Shown here: one piece after another, positions 37,212 through 47,034 of the stretch | Numbering within the stretch: the stretch's first letter is position 1 | Layout: every line of letters starts with the position of its first letter | Source: an uncultured Faecalibacterium sp. | Lineage (GTDB): Bacteria; Bacillota; Clostridia; Oscillospirales; Ruminococcaceae | Assembly: GCA_937880095.1 (NCBI GenBank) | Contig: CALFLK010000001.1 | Coordinates: 1 to 64,000, forward strand | DNA: 64,000 bases | Reading direction: 5' to 3' | Made by a program: the position numbers and the translations under genes | Notes under the pieces: generated by a model | Told to the model about the DNA's origin: nothing | What the model saw: the letters and a program-made list of their open reading frames with translations, nothing else | Databases searched by the model: none

Positions 37212-37808
37212 CTAACGAATCATACGAATGTGTGCAAGAGGCCAAAGACGCCACACTACTCTGCCAACGATTTGATCTTGCCCCACACAGCCGACTTCTG
37301 TATTTCTTGAATGAATCGAGCTCTCCCGATGATCTCCCATAACAAAAAATTTGTTATCCGGAACCTGATGCGGTAGTTCAATGTTCGTATTGCCAAGCGC
37401 CCGACTGGATACATAAGGTTCATCTAACTGGCTGCCATTGACCGTAACAACACCATTTTTGTCTACATCAATCCAGTCGCCTGCACAACCAATCACACGC
37501 TTTACCAAAACTTTATTATTGCAATAAAATGCAATTACATCCCCCCGAGACACATCTGTAGTTTTGACTGCAACTACAATATCTCCATTGTCGATGGTAG
37601 GTGTCATGGATGTTCCGTAAATACGCATTACAGGCAGAAAGAGTGTGGCTACTAAAATTGCTGCAGCAGCAACTATAATTAAAATGTACGTGGTACGCTT
37701 CAACATTGCGTGAAAGTGATTCTTATCGCGAACTCTTTGCAATTCAGCTTCCAATGCCTGTGTTGTCGGGATTTCCGGAAGTATATGTTTTTTCATGCCG
37801 TTGCTCAT
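37212..37808 (-). CDS. lepB: Type I signal peptidase of the pilus operon
   Basis: A 198-residue signal peptidase with one N-terminal membrane segment (YILIIVAAAAILVATLF). Catalytic Ser67 is in GTSMTPT and the general-base Lys103 in VLVKRVIG; FVMGDHRESSIHSR is box E. It probably processes the pilins and adhesin encoded downstream. It stops with TAG, one of only two genes here that do, followed at once by the ribosome site of the adhesin gene, so TAG clearly acts as a stop in this organism. Confidence 0.93.
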   Translation of the reverse strand: MSNGMKKHILPEIPTTQALEAELQRVRDKNHFHAMLKRTTYILIIVAAAAILVATLFLPVMRIYGTSMTPTIDNGDIVVAVKTTDVSRGDVIAFYCNNKVLVKRVIGCAGDWIDVDKNGVVTVNGSQLDEPYVSSRALGNTNIELPHQVPDNKFFVMGDHRESSIHSRNTEVGCVGQDQIVGRVVWRLWPLAHIRMIR

Positions 37809-37815
37809 TTCTTGT

Positions 37816-38229
37816 TCATAGTGAAAGCAGTTTTTTCAGGTCTTCTGAGTCTTGCAAAACCTGTTTAATTTTTTGATTTGCCTGTTCCCAATGGGCCTTT
37901 GCTGCTTTCTGTGCATCTAAAACCATGCGAGCGCATTTCTCCTTTGTTTCGCGTTCCATATCGGCACATAGCCTTTCTTGCTGCTCGCTACGCTGTTTCA
38001 TATTATCGATGTACTGAGAACAAGCCGCCTGCGCTGCCGAAAAAACGCCATTCAAATTTAATGCAGCTTCTGCAATAGAACCTGCCTCTGCAATCGCGAT
38101 TTCTCGGCTGGCTAGTTGCTGCTTTACTGCCTTCAATTCTTGTTGAAGCTACTCGATTTCACGACTTTGCTCGACCAGAATTTCCAACAATTCAGCGCGA
38201 TTTAGTTTCTTTAGTTCTTTATTCGCCAT
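37816..38229 (-). pseudogene. Coiled-coil protein of the pilus operon, in-frame amber codon
   Basis: Read through one TAG this is a 137-codon gene, ATG at 38229 after GGTGAGATTGAAT. It begins MANKELKKLNRAELLEIL and, after codon 27 (TAG; plus-strand CTA at 38149-38151), continues LQQELKAVKQQL with an unbroken heptad pattern, then IAEAGSIAEAALNLNGVF and a charged coil to the end. Related clostridial proteins have Gln, Arg or Lys where the stop lies and often accompany signal peptidase/sortase genes. A TTG at 38136 could restart translation downstream of the amber. Nonsense mutation, readthrough or sequence error are all possible. Confidence 0.82.
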
Positions 38230-38394
38230 ATTCAATCTCACCTATGCCGCATATTATGTTTGTAAGCCGTATTATACAAAATCTTCCATTACAAAAAGCA
38301 TTACATCTCATCAAATAAGTTGTTTTTTGAAGAATTTTTTATTGATTTGTATTTTATTGGACGTAAAGTGGATTTTCTTATCACGCATACAAAC
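38230..38394 (-). promoter_or_regulatory. Promoter of the pilus operon
   Basis: A consensus TATAAT (minus strand, 38271-38276) lies 42 bases before the first ATG; no good -35 box is visible, which suggests activator control. The rest is AT-rich without genes. Confidence 0.5.
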
Positions 38395-38445
38395 AAAAAA
38401 ACTCCATCGCAGCGCCGTTATTGGCACTACAATGGAGTTTTTTTC
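38395..38445. terminator. Bidirectional terminator
   Basis: AAAAAACTCCAT and ATGGAGTTTTTTT arms with an inner GCC/GGC hairpin; ends the EAL-relic transcript on the minus strand. Confidence 0.85.
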
Positions 38446-38604
38446 ATTTATATGTAATGTTGTGAAAGATTATCGGTGCAGTATAACATCGCAATGTGCG
38501 TTCCAGATGTATACACTGCCACCTTTGCTGTCTTTTGTCATAATTTCAGCACTGAATAGCGAACAGACAGGAGATCTCGTATATATGTTTCCTAGCATCA
38601 ACAA

Positions 38605-39536
38605 TCACTTGTTTTCAAATGGCGAATCTGTTGCATAAACTGACTTTGACACTCTTTTTTCAGTAATATCAAACGCGATTTCAACGCGCGCCAGCCTTCC
38701 CTTCCAAGGAATCAGTTTGTCTTTCAGCATAAAATGTTTACCGATAAATTTATTTTCCATTTCTCAGACCAAAAACTTATCTTTGCTCAACTGTCCATTG
38801 GTACAGAACTCACAAGGCTCTTTCTTGTTTTGCAACACTTCGTAGCATTTACATCCTTTATAATCGTTTACACCTGTCGTTCTACGCCCTTTTTCATTTA
38901 AGTAGTATAGCTCATAGGTCGCTGTATCACTGACGTATACGATTTCATCCATACATTCGGTTATACTGCTAATCTCTCCATTGCAAAGATCCTCTAAAAG
39001 CTTCTTGTTATCACTGGGCTTCAACACGCGCAAATGAGATTCTTTTCCTATCCGATCACGGAAGGCATCGGACTCAATACAAATATAAGCCTGTTCAAAT
39101 CCATGAACCGTATATGGTTTTGCAAAGAAGTATCCCTGCAAAATATCGGAGTGTAATTCCTGCAATGCCCGAAGTTCTTCCAGCGTTTCCACACCTTCAC
39201 AGCAAACATCAATCTTTGCGCTATGAGCCAGTTCGATTATATTGCTAAGTAAGCGGAAGTTGTAAGCATTGTGCTGAACGTTCTTCACAAAGCATTTATC
39301 AATTTTGATTTCATTGATTTCGATACTTTTCAGATAGCTGAGGCTGGAATATCCTGTTCCGAAATCATCAATAGAAATTCCGATTCCGTGTCGCTTCCAA
39401 ATATAAAATAGTAAAAGAAAGACAACGTCATTCCCAGAACGGATAACGTTAATAATATGATAAGCGTCTTATTTTTTTTATAAAATCTATTATACTTCTG
39501 TAGTTCATTGGTACTCCATCCTTTTAAACACAGCAA
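38605..39536 (-). pseudogene. Relic of a membrane-bound EAL-domain (cyclic di-GMP phosphodiesterase) protein
   Basis: The upper part (39536 to about 39400) encodes one membrane segment (TLIILLTLSVLGMTLSFFYYF). The sequence then switches frame into the C-terminal half of an EAL domain: HGIGISIDDFGTGYSSL, INEIKIDKCFVKNV, VCCEGVETLEEL, DILQGYFFAKP. A PAS-like segment with CEFC follows. The frame meets TGA at 38764 exactly where relatives have Trp, then continues EMENKFIGKHFML to TGA at 38605. The GGDEF part and the EAL signature are missing, so this looks like an internal deletion plus a nonsense change. It cannot be a working enzyme. Confidence 0.75.
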
Positions 39537-40224
39537 CCTTTCGCATTATTAGCATTATTATAAGAGTAATATTAGAAATGTCATTTCCGATATTGCTCAT
39601 GTGGTAGGAATAAACCGGACACACAACTTCCCATTTGAAGGGATATCATTCCCGCACTAGTTACTAAAATAAGACTGTACATATCTCGCTGTGATTTCAC
39701 AGTCTTTCTACAAATCACGCTATTCAATTCAATAAGAAGGGCGCAAATCACCGGTATAAAACCATCTAAGCAGGCGATAAGGTTTCATATCCTACGAACT
39801 GAACAGCGGTTATTGGTTTCTATTATTTAGCACATCTTATCAAACTCTGTGGTAATTTGCAATGTACTTCTTTAACCTCTAAACCTTTTCACTATAGATT
39901 TGTTGTGGTCAAACATTTGTGACTATGCGATTAGCGTGTCCGTACCACTTCTTAAGTGGGGGCGTGCGGTTGTAGGAATGAAACGGATTCTGATCATACG
40001 GATAAAATAGTATTGCAGAACTGGTAGACCAAGTCAATCAGATTTTTGCATTTGTTCGCCATGCTGTAGATATCGGTAATCCTTCTTTTGCGCTTTTTAG
40101 AAACACTTCCCCTGATTTATCTCAATTTACACATGAATGTTCCGAATTGTGGTGATTTCAACACACTTCTCAAATTATTTTTTTCTTTTCCCATACTTCG
40201 ACAAACATCGATTTTCTATCGTGC
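39537..40224. other. Long intergenic region without a recognisable gene
   Basis: About 690 AT-rich bases with stops in all frames. A short open stretch near 40030-40150 (SIAELVDQVNQIFAFVRHA...) has no start or ribosome site and may be a gene remnant. No inverted terminal repeats or transposase motifs were seen. Confidence 0.5.
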
Positions 40225-40275
40225 TATAATAGCGCCATCACACATCACCCTCCCATTGTATAAAGGAGATTTCAA
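40225..40275 (+). promoter_or_regulatory. Extended -10 promoter and ribosome site
   Basis: TGCTATAAT (TATAAT at 40225-40230) is an extended -10 element; AAAGGAG at 40263 precedes the ATG of the next gene. Confidence 0.6.
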
Positions 40276-40854
40276 ATGAAAGACATGAACAATAACTATA
40301 CCCGTAAAATCCAGCTGCTTACCGAAACGGAATGCCGTCAAGCCATTGAGGAAGCAAAAAAAGGTCAGCTCTCCCCCTACTGGCAAATGTATCACCTGAA
40401 TAACCTTGCGCGCCACAAAGGTACTGCATTGTATCCTGAAAATGGAGACACCCTGACTGAACAACTCCAGTCTGCTATTATGCAGGTGGAACAAATTTCT
40501 GATGCACAGCAGACTGCCAAAGAGCATGCCGCTATCAACTCTGAACTGCTTTTCTTTTATACGGAAGAGCCTGACACGGTTCTGGAAATCAGCTATTCCA
40601 TCCCGCTGCACGCATTCTGCTGTAATGTAGAGCTTGATTCTTCCCTGACGCAGAAAGAACGTGCAGTTCGTATCGAACAAATGCGTTCTGCGGTGGAGCG
40701 CTGGATTTGCGCATCTGGTAAACAATGGACATTCCCCGTAAACGCTACAGAATCCGCAGAAGTCGAGTTAGATCATTTCGATACAATGGAGGAAACTCTT
40801 GCCTATTTGTTCCATTGGATGGATATGCAAACCACTATCCAGTCTGGCATCTAA
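40276..40854 (+). CDS. Hypothetical protein, 192 aa
   Basis: A soluble, acidic, mostly helical protein with no signal peptide or membrane segment. It contains KKGQLSPYWQMYHLNNLARHKG, two Cys near LHAFCCNVELDSS and an acidic C-terminal part (TMEETLAYLFHWMD). I recognise no family. It has its own extended -10 promoter, a good ribosome site (AAAGGAGATTTCAA) and a terminator at 40927, so it is likely a real single-gene unit. Confidence 0.75.
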   Translation: MKDMNNNYTRKIQLLTETECRQAIEEAKKGQLSPYWQMYHLNNLARHKGTALYPENGDTLTEQLQSAIMQVEQISDAQQTAKEHAAINSELLFFYTEEPDTVLEISYSIPLHAFCCNVELDSSLTQKERAVRIEQMRSAVERWICASGKQWTFPVNATESAEVELDHFDTMEETLAYLFHWMDMQTTIQSGI

Positions 40855-40925
40855 CGCGCACTTGAACAACTGCATGAACCGCCTAAATTCCGGCAGTTCA
40901 CGGTAGAATCGAATATTTTCCAGCA

Positions 40926-40966
40926 AACGAACACTGTTTACTAACACGGAACAGTGTTCGTTTTAT
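40926..40966 (+). terminator. Terminator after the hypothetical gene
   Basis: CGAACACTGTT and AACAGTGTTCG arms with an eleven-base loop, followed by TTTTATTTTT. Confidence 0.9.
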
Positions 40967-41054
40967 TTTTGCCAATTCGCACAACACCACAACATTCCAT
41001 ATGTGCATTACAACCAATAATTTTCTATATTGTTATCTTTAATCGATAGATATG

Positions 41055-41170
41055 TGATAGTATGGTATAGTTTTGGAAAAGGCATTTGAGGCAAAAGCTA
41101 TTTTCACAAAAAGCTTTTGCTTTTTTGCCGTTATACGCCGTACGCACACAAAAAGAAAGGACACTATGCA
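41055..41170 (+). promoter_or_regulatory. Promoter and attenuator-like leader of the GH110 gene
   Basis: A -10 like TATAGT is at about 41064-41069. Some 25 bases on, GCAAAAGCT and AGCTTTTGC arms (about 41091-41120) form a hairpin followed directly by TTTTTT, a terminator shape lying before the ribosome site AAAGGA (about 41155). This would allow premature termination control of the gene. Confidence 0.45.
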
Positions 41171-42958
41171 ATGAAAAGAAAATTAACAGCATTGCTATTG
41201 GCACTATGCATGACTTTGACATGCATGGCACCAATGGCATCTGCTACAGGTCCCGCTCAGCCGGAAGCCGCTGATGTCGTGATCGATGTTTCCAGCTACG
41301 GGGTTTACCCGGATGGAAGCGACAGCGCGCCCGGTATTGCGCAGGCTGTAGCGCAAGCCAAGAAAGAATCGGATGCAGGCAAGAGCGTGGTCATTCGATT
41401 CCCGCAGGGTACTTATGATATCTATCCTGATACCATCAAAGAGCGTGAGTTCTACATCAGTAACACAGTAGGCGCTGATTCGAACCACAAGCTCAAGAAA
41501 ATCGCAATTCTGCTGGAAGATGTGAAGAACGTCACCGTAGATGGCGAGGGCTCCACTTTGGTGTCGCACGGTAAAATGACGCCTTTTGCGGCAGTTAACA
41601 GCCAGAATGTCACCTTTAAGAACTTCACATCTACCTTTAAGACTCCCACTGTTGTAGATTTGACTGTGGAACAGGTAAACGGCAATACGGCGGTCGTTTA
41701 CATCCCCGAAAGCTACGACTATCGAATCGATGGAACTTCCATTGAATGGCGGAGTGATGTAAGCCCTTACACCAACCAGCCCTACTGGACTTCTCGCAAC
41801 AAACTGACTTACACACAGGATTTCGATGCTGCCAGCGGCCTGACTTGGCGTGGCGATAACCAGCTGTTCGATAATCTTACCGGTCTGAAGGATCTGGGCA
41901 ACCATCGTGTTCAGTTCACTTACAGCAGTCGAGGCAACAATATCCTGCCCGGTCGCTGCTACCAGATGCGCCCCACTGTCCGCGACCATGCAGGTGCATT
42001 CCTCTGGAAGAGCAAGGATGTCACGTTGCAGAATCTGGATCTCCACTTCTTGTACGGCTTTGGCATCGTGGGCCAGCATTCTGAAAACCTCACGCTGGAT
42101 CATATTGATTTCTCCGCACCGCTGGAAAGCGGACGGACCACTACTGGCTATGCAGACTTCATTCAGATGTCTGGCTGCAAGGGTCTGATCGACATTGGTC
42201 ACTGCACGTTCTCTAACCCCCATGATGACCCCATCAACGTACATGGTACTTTCAACCAGGTAGTAGAGCGAATCGCTGACAACAAGATCAAAGTGCGCTA
42301 TATGCACGGCGAAACTGCCGGCTTCCCCAACTACTTCGTAGGTGATGAAATTGAATTCTGTTCTAAGCAGACGCTGCGCCCCCTGAACTTTACCGCAAAG
42401 GTAACTGCCGTGGATGGTCCCGACGGCATGGGTGGCAATATGGGTGAAGGCTCCGGAAACCTGAAGGATATTATCCTGACACTGGACAAGAACATTCCGT
42501 CCGAGGTTCAGGCAAATGCCTATGTGGTGGAAAATATCACCTATACACCTTCTGTAAAAATCCATGATAACATTTTCAAGGAAACTCCCACCCGCGGTAT
42601 TCTGGTAACCACCCGGAAGCCTGTTGTCATCGAGAACAACCTGTTCGATGGCATGGGCATGGCAGGCATTTATATTTCCTGCGATAACAACGGCTGGTAC
42701 GAATCCGGTCATACCGAAAATGTTATTATCCGCAACAATGTATTTACCCGTGGCAAAGACAAGGCAATCTTTATTGAGCTGACCAATCGCACGATTGATG
42801 GTCCGATCCATAAGAATATGACCATTGAGGGCAACACGTTCTATTTGGAAAACTGTGGCTCGCGCGAACTTCTGGTAGATGCTAAGTGCGTAGATGGTCT
42901 GAATATTCGCAACAACAAAATCTACACAACAAAATCTACCGTCAGGATCCCAACGTGA
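41171..42958 (+). CDS. GH110 alpha-1,3-galactosidase, catalytic part (uncoupled from anchor)
   Basis: Secreted enzyme that removes terminal alpha-1,3-galactose, as in blood group B and linear alpha-Gal glycans. Signal peptide about 1-28 (LLLALCMTLTCMAPMASA); then a right-handed parallel beta-helix with VIDVSSYGVYPDGS, FPQGTYDIYP, and the GH110 core CTFSNPHDDPINVHGT (about residues 345-362), which holds the conserved acidic residues, plus later helix coils with N-x-F repeats. At 42912-42939 a 14-base tandem duplication shifts the frame and the protein stops after a 14-residue foreign tail (total 595). The catalytic helix is nearly complete, so an active unanchored enzyme is possible. The ATG at 41171 is the only good start. 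Confidence 0.88.
   Translation: MKRKLTALLLALCMTLTCMAPMASATGPAQPEAADVVIDVSSYGVYPDGSDSAPGIAQAVAQAKKESDAGKSVVIRFPQGTYDIYPDTIKEREFYISNTVGADSNHKLKKIAILLEDVKNVTVDGEGSTLVSHGKMTPFAAVNSQNVTFKNFTSTFKTPTVVDLTVEQVNGNTAVVYIPESYDYRIDGTSIEWRSDVSPYTNQPYWTSRNKLTYTQDFDAASGLTWRGDNQLFDNLTGLKDLGNHRVQFTYSSRGNNILPGRCYQMRPTVRDHAGAFLWKSKDVTLQNLDLHFLYGFGIVGQHSENLTLDHIDFSAPLESGRTTTGYADFIQMSGCKGLIDIGHCTFSNPHDDPINVHGTFNQVVERIADNKIKVRYMHGETAGFPNYFVGDEIEFCSKQTLRPLNFTAKVTAVDGPDGMGGNMGEGSGNLKDIILTLDKNIPSEVQANAYVVENITYTPSVKIHDNIFKETPTRGILVTTRKPVVIENNLFDGMGMAGIYISCDNNGWYESGHTENVIIRNNVFTRGKDKAIFIELTNRTIDGPIHKNMTIEGNTFYLENCGSRELLVDAKCVDGLNIRNNKIYTTKSTVRIPT
42912..42939 (+). repeat. Perfect 14-bp tandem duplication causing a frameshift
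   Basis: ACAACAAAATCTAC occurs twice in a row (42912-42925 and 42926-42939). One copy gives the continuous reading NIRNNKIYRQDPNVKLD; two copies shift the frame by 14 (mod 3 = 2) and separate catalytic and anchor parts of the GH110 protein. Confidence 0.97.
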
Positions 42959-45900
42959 AGTTGGATATTTCCGCTAATAAAACGAACCTGACGGCCGGTG
43001 AGACCACAAAGCTGAATCTGACCAAGAGCGGCACCACATTCAGCAACCGTCTGTTTAATCTGCACGGCTGCAAGAATGTCAACATTTCCGGCAACCTGTA
43101 CGATGGCGGTTTGAATGCTGGTACCTCCATTGATAACGGCACTACGGTCGATGATGTTACCATTTCTGATGGAGCAGCCAACAACGAGAGTAAGATTCTG
43201 GATGCTGTGGGGCAGGTATACTATGTATCCGACAACAAGGATGTTGTAGTTGTTTCCGATGCAGGTCTGGTACAGGCTGTAGGCGAAGGTACTGCAAATG
43301 TAACCGTTTACTCTGTATGTGCAGACCGTAAATTCCAGGGCAATACCCTGACCTTTACCGTTGGCAATGGCGAGGCTGTGAACGGCCCCACTGCTATTCA
43401 GATTTCTGGTGCGGACAAGACTGCTGGCGAAGCAGTCACCTTTACCGCAGAAGTGACTGCTCCCGAAGATGCCGACAAGACTGTGACCTGGAAGGTTGTA
43501 GATGCAGCTACCGGTGAAGATACTGCGATTGCTACAATCAGCGAGACCGGTGTTGTTACTCCTGTCGCCAACGGCGTAGTTGAAGTGGTTGCAACTACTG
43601 TGAATGGTCTGACGGCACGCAAGCTGCTGCTCATCCAGAAGGGCGGTTTTGTGCTGGCAGATGGCATCACTGTGGAGAACAAACGGGACGAGCACATGAA
43701 GATTGTCGGTGATGACCGTGTTCAGTTGGAAACCATCAACGGTGGTTTGTATAATACACAGAACCCCGGCAACGTAGTTAAGAGCGCATTCCCTGAAGGC
43801 ACAACTGATGCTTCTGTCGTGATTAAAATGGAAGGCCGCCCCAACAACGGCTGGGAAGATGCAGGTTTGTACATTTATAAGGATGCGGACAACTATGTTG
43901 CCATCCAGAGAAAACACAGAGGCGACCACGTCAAAATGGGCGTAGTCAATGAAAAGGCACAGAATGCAGCAGAAACCTTGCATCCTGATGCAACTGAGGA
44001 TAATCTGTATCTCAAGTTGGAAAAGACCGGCGACTCCGTGAAGGCATCCTATAGCAGTGACAAGGCAAGCTGGACTGAATTGCAGACCGTTACAAACGAA
44101 GCTTTGACTGGTCCTCTGTATGTTGCCTTTGCTGCAACACACAACAATAGTGACAACAAACACGCATTCGTCTTTACGGAGCTGACCGTAAATGATACCA
44201 AGGTTCCTCTGACCAAGGATGCTTCTGTCCCCACTGCAGAAAAACCTGTTGTTTCCTACGATGAAGCAGCCAACACCGCCACCATTGCTCCTGTTGTCAG
44301 CGAAGGAGCAACTGCTATTGTAAGATGGGAAGTTGCTTCTGCAGCAGATGGCAGCTTTAAGCTGCTGAGCACTGCAGGTACTTCCCTGTCCACAACTGCA
44401 GCAATGAAAGATCAGTACATCCGTGCAGTTGTTATTGCAAAGAATGCGGATGGTACCGTTAGCGAAACGGTTCGTTCTGATGCTGTTCAGGTTACCGGCA
44501 CAGGCGCAGCAGATGGCAATGTAATTGATGGCACGGCACTGCCCGAATTGGGTTCTTCCAATGCAGCACTGAAGACCGCTGAGATTACCGGTCTGAACAC
44601 TCCGTTTGCTGCCTTTAACAGCAATACTTTGCACTACTACACAACCGCAGAGCCCTCTGAAACTACGATGCACGTCAATTTTGCAGCAGCTGACTCCAAG
44701 GCAACACTGGAAGTGCTGTTCAATGGCGAGAAGGTCGCTGCAAATGCTGACCTGACCCTGCACAATGCACGCAATCTGGTGGAAGTAAAGGTCACCGCGG
44801 AAGACGGCGTTACTTTCCAGAACTATCGCTTTACGGTCAGCCGTACCGGCAACAGCGCCGTAAATGTAACTGGCATCACGCTGAACGAAACTGCTCTGGC
44901 AGATTTCAGCGAAGATAAGGCAACCTATGCTTACCAACTGGACGCAGGCGTGAACACGCTGACGGTTGCAGTGGAAGCAAACGCTGCTAAGGTACAGATT
45001 TCCATGAATGGTCAGTCTGTAAATGGCAAGACCGCTACCTTCAACAACCTGAAGGACGGCGAAAGCGAACTGATTATCCGCGCAACAGCTGAAAACGGCA
45101 TTACGGAAAAGATTTACCGTGTTACCGTCCGAAATCCTTATGATACCAATGCAAAGCTGCAGAATGTCACACTGAATGGTAAAGACATTACCAAAAAACT
45201 CTCCACCGAGAAGACCGCTGGCATCTATGTACCGGCTGCTGAGAACACAATTCATGCTGAAGCACAGGACCCTCGCGCTACAGTGAAGGTTCTGCGTGGC
45301 AGCGAAGTTCTGGCAGAAAAGACCGGCAGTGTAGATACCAAAATCACCGCATATGACAATGCAAAACAGTTTACGGTTGAAATCATTGCTGTAGATGGTC
45401 AGACCAAGACTGCTTACACAATCGATTTGTCCAAGGGTGTTTATCTGTCCGACTTGGAATGGGAGAGCGCACAGGATGGCTGGAAGACTGTCCAAAAGGA
45501 CCACGATGTCAACGGCAATCAGATTCGTCTGACTGATGAGAATGGAAACGCTGTTCCCTTTGAAAAGGGTCTGGGCACACACGCAGAATCCACGATTGTT
45601 TACAATGTATCCGGTACAGATTACCCTGCTATTTCGGGCTTTGTAGGTGTTGACCATTCCGAATACAATCAGCGTTACGGCAGTGTGCAGTTTCAAATCA
45701 TGGCGGACGCTAAGAAGATTTATGACAGCGACCGAATGGACAGAAACGATGCGATGAAGGCATTTGATGTTCAGATCCCCGCAGGAACCCAGAAGATTAC
45801 TCTGAAGGTTCTGAAATCTGATAATGAAAACTGGAATGACCATGCCGACTGGGCAGACATTAAATTTACCGATACATTCGGTGCAACCATCGATGTAGAA

Positions 45901-46845
45901 GATGAAGCTGTAAAGAATGTCAAGTCTTTGATTGATGCAATCGGTGAGGTTACTCTGGAATCTGAAGCAAAGATTACTGAAGCACGCAAGGCTTACGACG
46001 CACTGACCGAAGCTCAGAAGGATAAGGTTGGTGATAAAGTGAATGTGCTGACAGCAGCCGAAGCTAAGCTGGCAGAGTTGAAAAAGGCAGAAGCAGACCG
46101 CAAGGCTGCCGCTGCTGTTGACGCTAAGATTGAAAATCTGGATGAAATCACGCTGGAATCCAATGCAGCTGTTACAGCAGCCCGCGCCGCTTATGAAGCA
46201 CTGACGGATACCCAGAAGGCACTGGTTACGAAACTGCCTGTGCTGGAAGCTGCAGAAGCCAAGCTCAAGGAGCTGCAGGATGCAGCTGACCAGGCAGAAA
46301 AAGATCAGGCTGCTGCAAATGGTGTCATTGCAATGATTGATTCCATTGGTAATGTCACACTGGAGTCTGAAAGCAAGATCACCGATGCCCGTGCTGCTTA
46401 TGATGCATTGACCAAGGCACAGAAGAAACTGGTCAAGAATCAGAATGTACTGGAGACTGCAGAAAAGGTTCTGTCTGAAATCAAGGCGAAAAAGGCAGTT
46501 TTGGATGCAGCAATCAAGACCGCAGAGAGCAAGAAGGAAGCAGCTTACACAACGGAAAGCTGGAAGGCATTTGCCGATGCACTGCGTACCGCAAAGAACA
46601 CAGCTGCAAAGACCCATGCTTCCGCAGCGGAATATGAGAATGCTGCAAATGCATTGAATACCGCTATGGATAAGCTGACTGCAAAACCGGTCACTCCCGA
46701 GCAGCCTTCTAATCCGACTACTCCCGCAAAACCTGACACGAGCAGCCCTGCAACGGGTGATACCTCGAACATGATGTTCTGGGCAGTCATGGCAATGCTG
46801 AGTGCTGGTGCAATGGTTATCATCAAGAAAAAGAGAGAACAGTAA
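42926..46845 (+). pseudogene. GH110 protein, C-terminal modules and cell-wall anchor, out of frame
   Basis: About 1300 residues continuing the GH110 protein (restored total 1886). Order: end of the beta-helix; a Big2-like domain (VVVVSDAGLVQAVGEGTANV); a DUF1349/concanavalin-like domain (GWEDAGLYIYKDADNYVAI); immunoglobulin-like parts; cadherin-like sandwich (ALADFSEDKATYAYQLDAG); an NPCBM/CBM51 module (VYLSDLEWESAQDGW..., 45440-45880), a family that binds galactose and blood-group ends; three helical FIVAR-like repeats (45900-46480); and the tail SSPATGD with hydrophobic helix and KKKREQ. There is no ribosome site for independent translation. Confidence 0.87.
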
Positions 46846-46894
46846 GCGCATCCGCTTGTAAAAAGATGATCTGACCGTTCACTCATGATAAAAC

Positions 46895-46932
46895 AGATGC
46901 CGCAGGTATATACCTGCGGCATTTGTTTTTAT
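46895..46932 (+). terminator. Terminator of the GH110 gene
   Basis: A perfect ATGCCGCAGGTA/TACCTGCGGCAT stem (46897-46922) is followed by TTGTTTTT. Confidence 0.92.
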
Positions 46933-46978
46933 AGACTAATTTTCAAAGCAAAACGATTCCGGAAATCCTTGACTTCAC

Positions 46979-47024
46979 TAAAAAACAGACAGTGCCAATC
47001 AAAAGCACTGTCTGTTTTTTTAGC
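46979..47024 (-). terminator. Terminator of the xanthine dehydrogenase operon
   Basis: AAAAACAGACAGTGC and GCACTGTCTGTTTTTT arms with a nine-base loop; U-run on the minus strand after the cytidylyltransferase gene. Confidence 0.92.
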
Positions 47025-47034
47025 TATGCACAGT

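Noticed and set aside
38136..38136. TTG as the true start of the coiled-coil protein
   Set aside because: No ribosome site precedes it, and the conserved N terminus lies upstream, in frame, with a good site at 38229.
16566..38151. Reassignment of TAG to an amino acid in the whole organism
   Set aside because: TAG ends the signal peptidase (37212) and the NTPase (56132) gene, each at a natural C terminus, the first just before a ribosome site. So TAG is a stop here; partial suppression remains possible.
40030..40150. Small gene before the hypothetical protein
   Set aside because: No start codon or ribosome site, and a stop directly upstream; at most a remnant.
39537..40224. Insertion-sequence remnant in the empty region
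   Set aside because: No terminal inverted repeats, target duplication or transposase motif could be found by eye.
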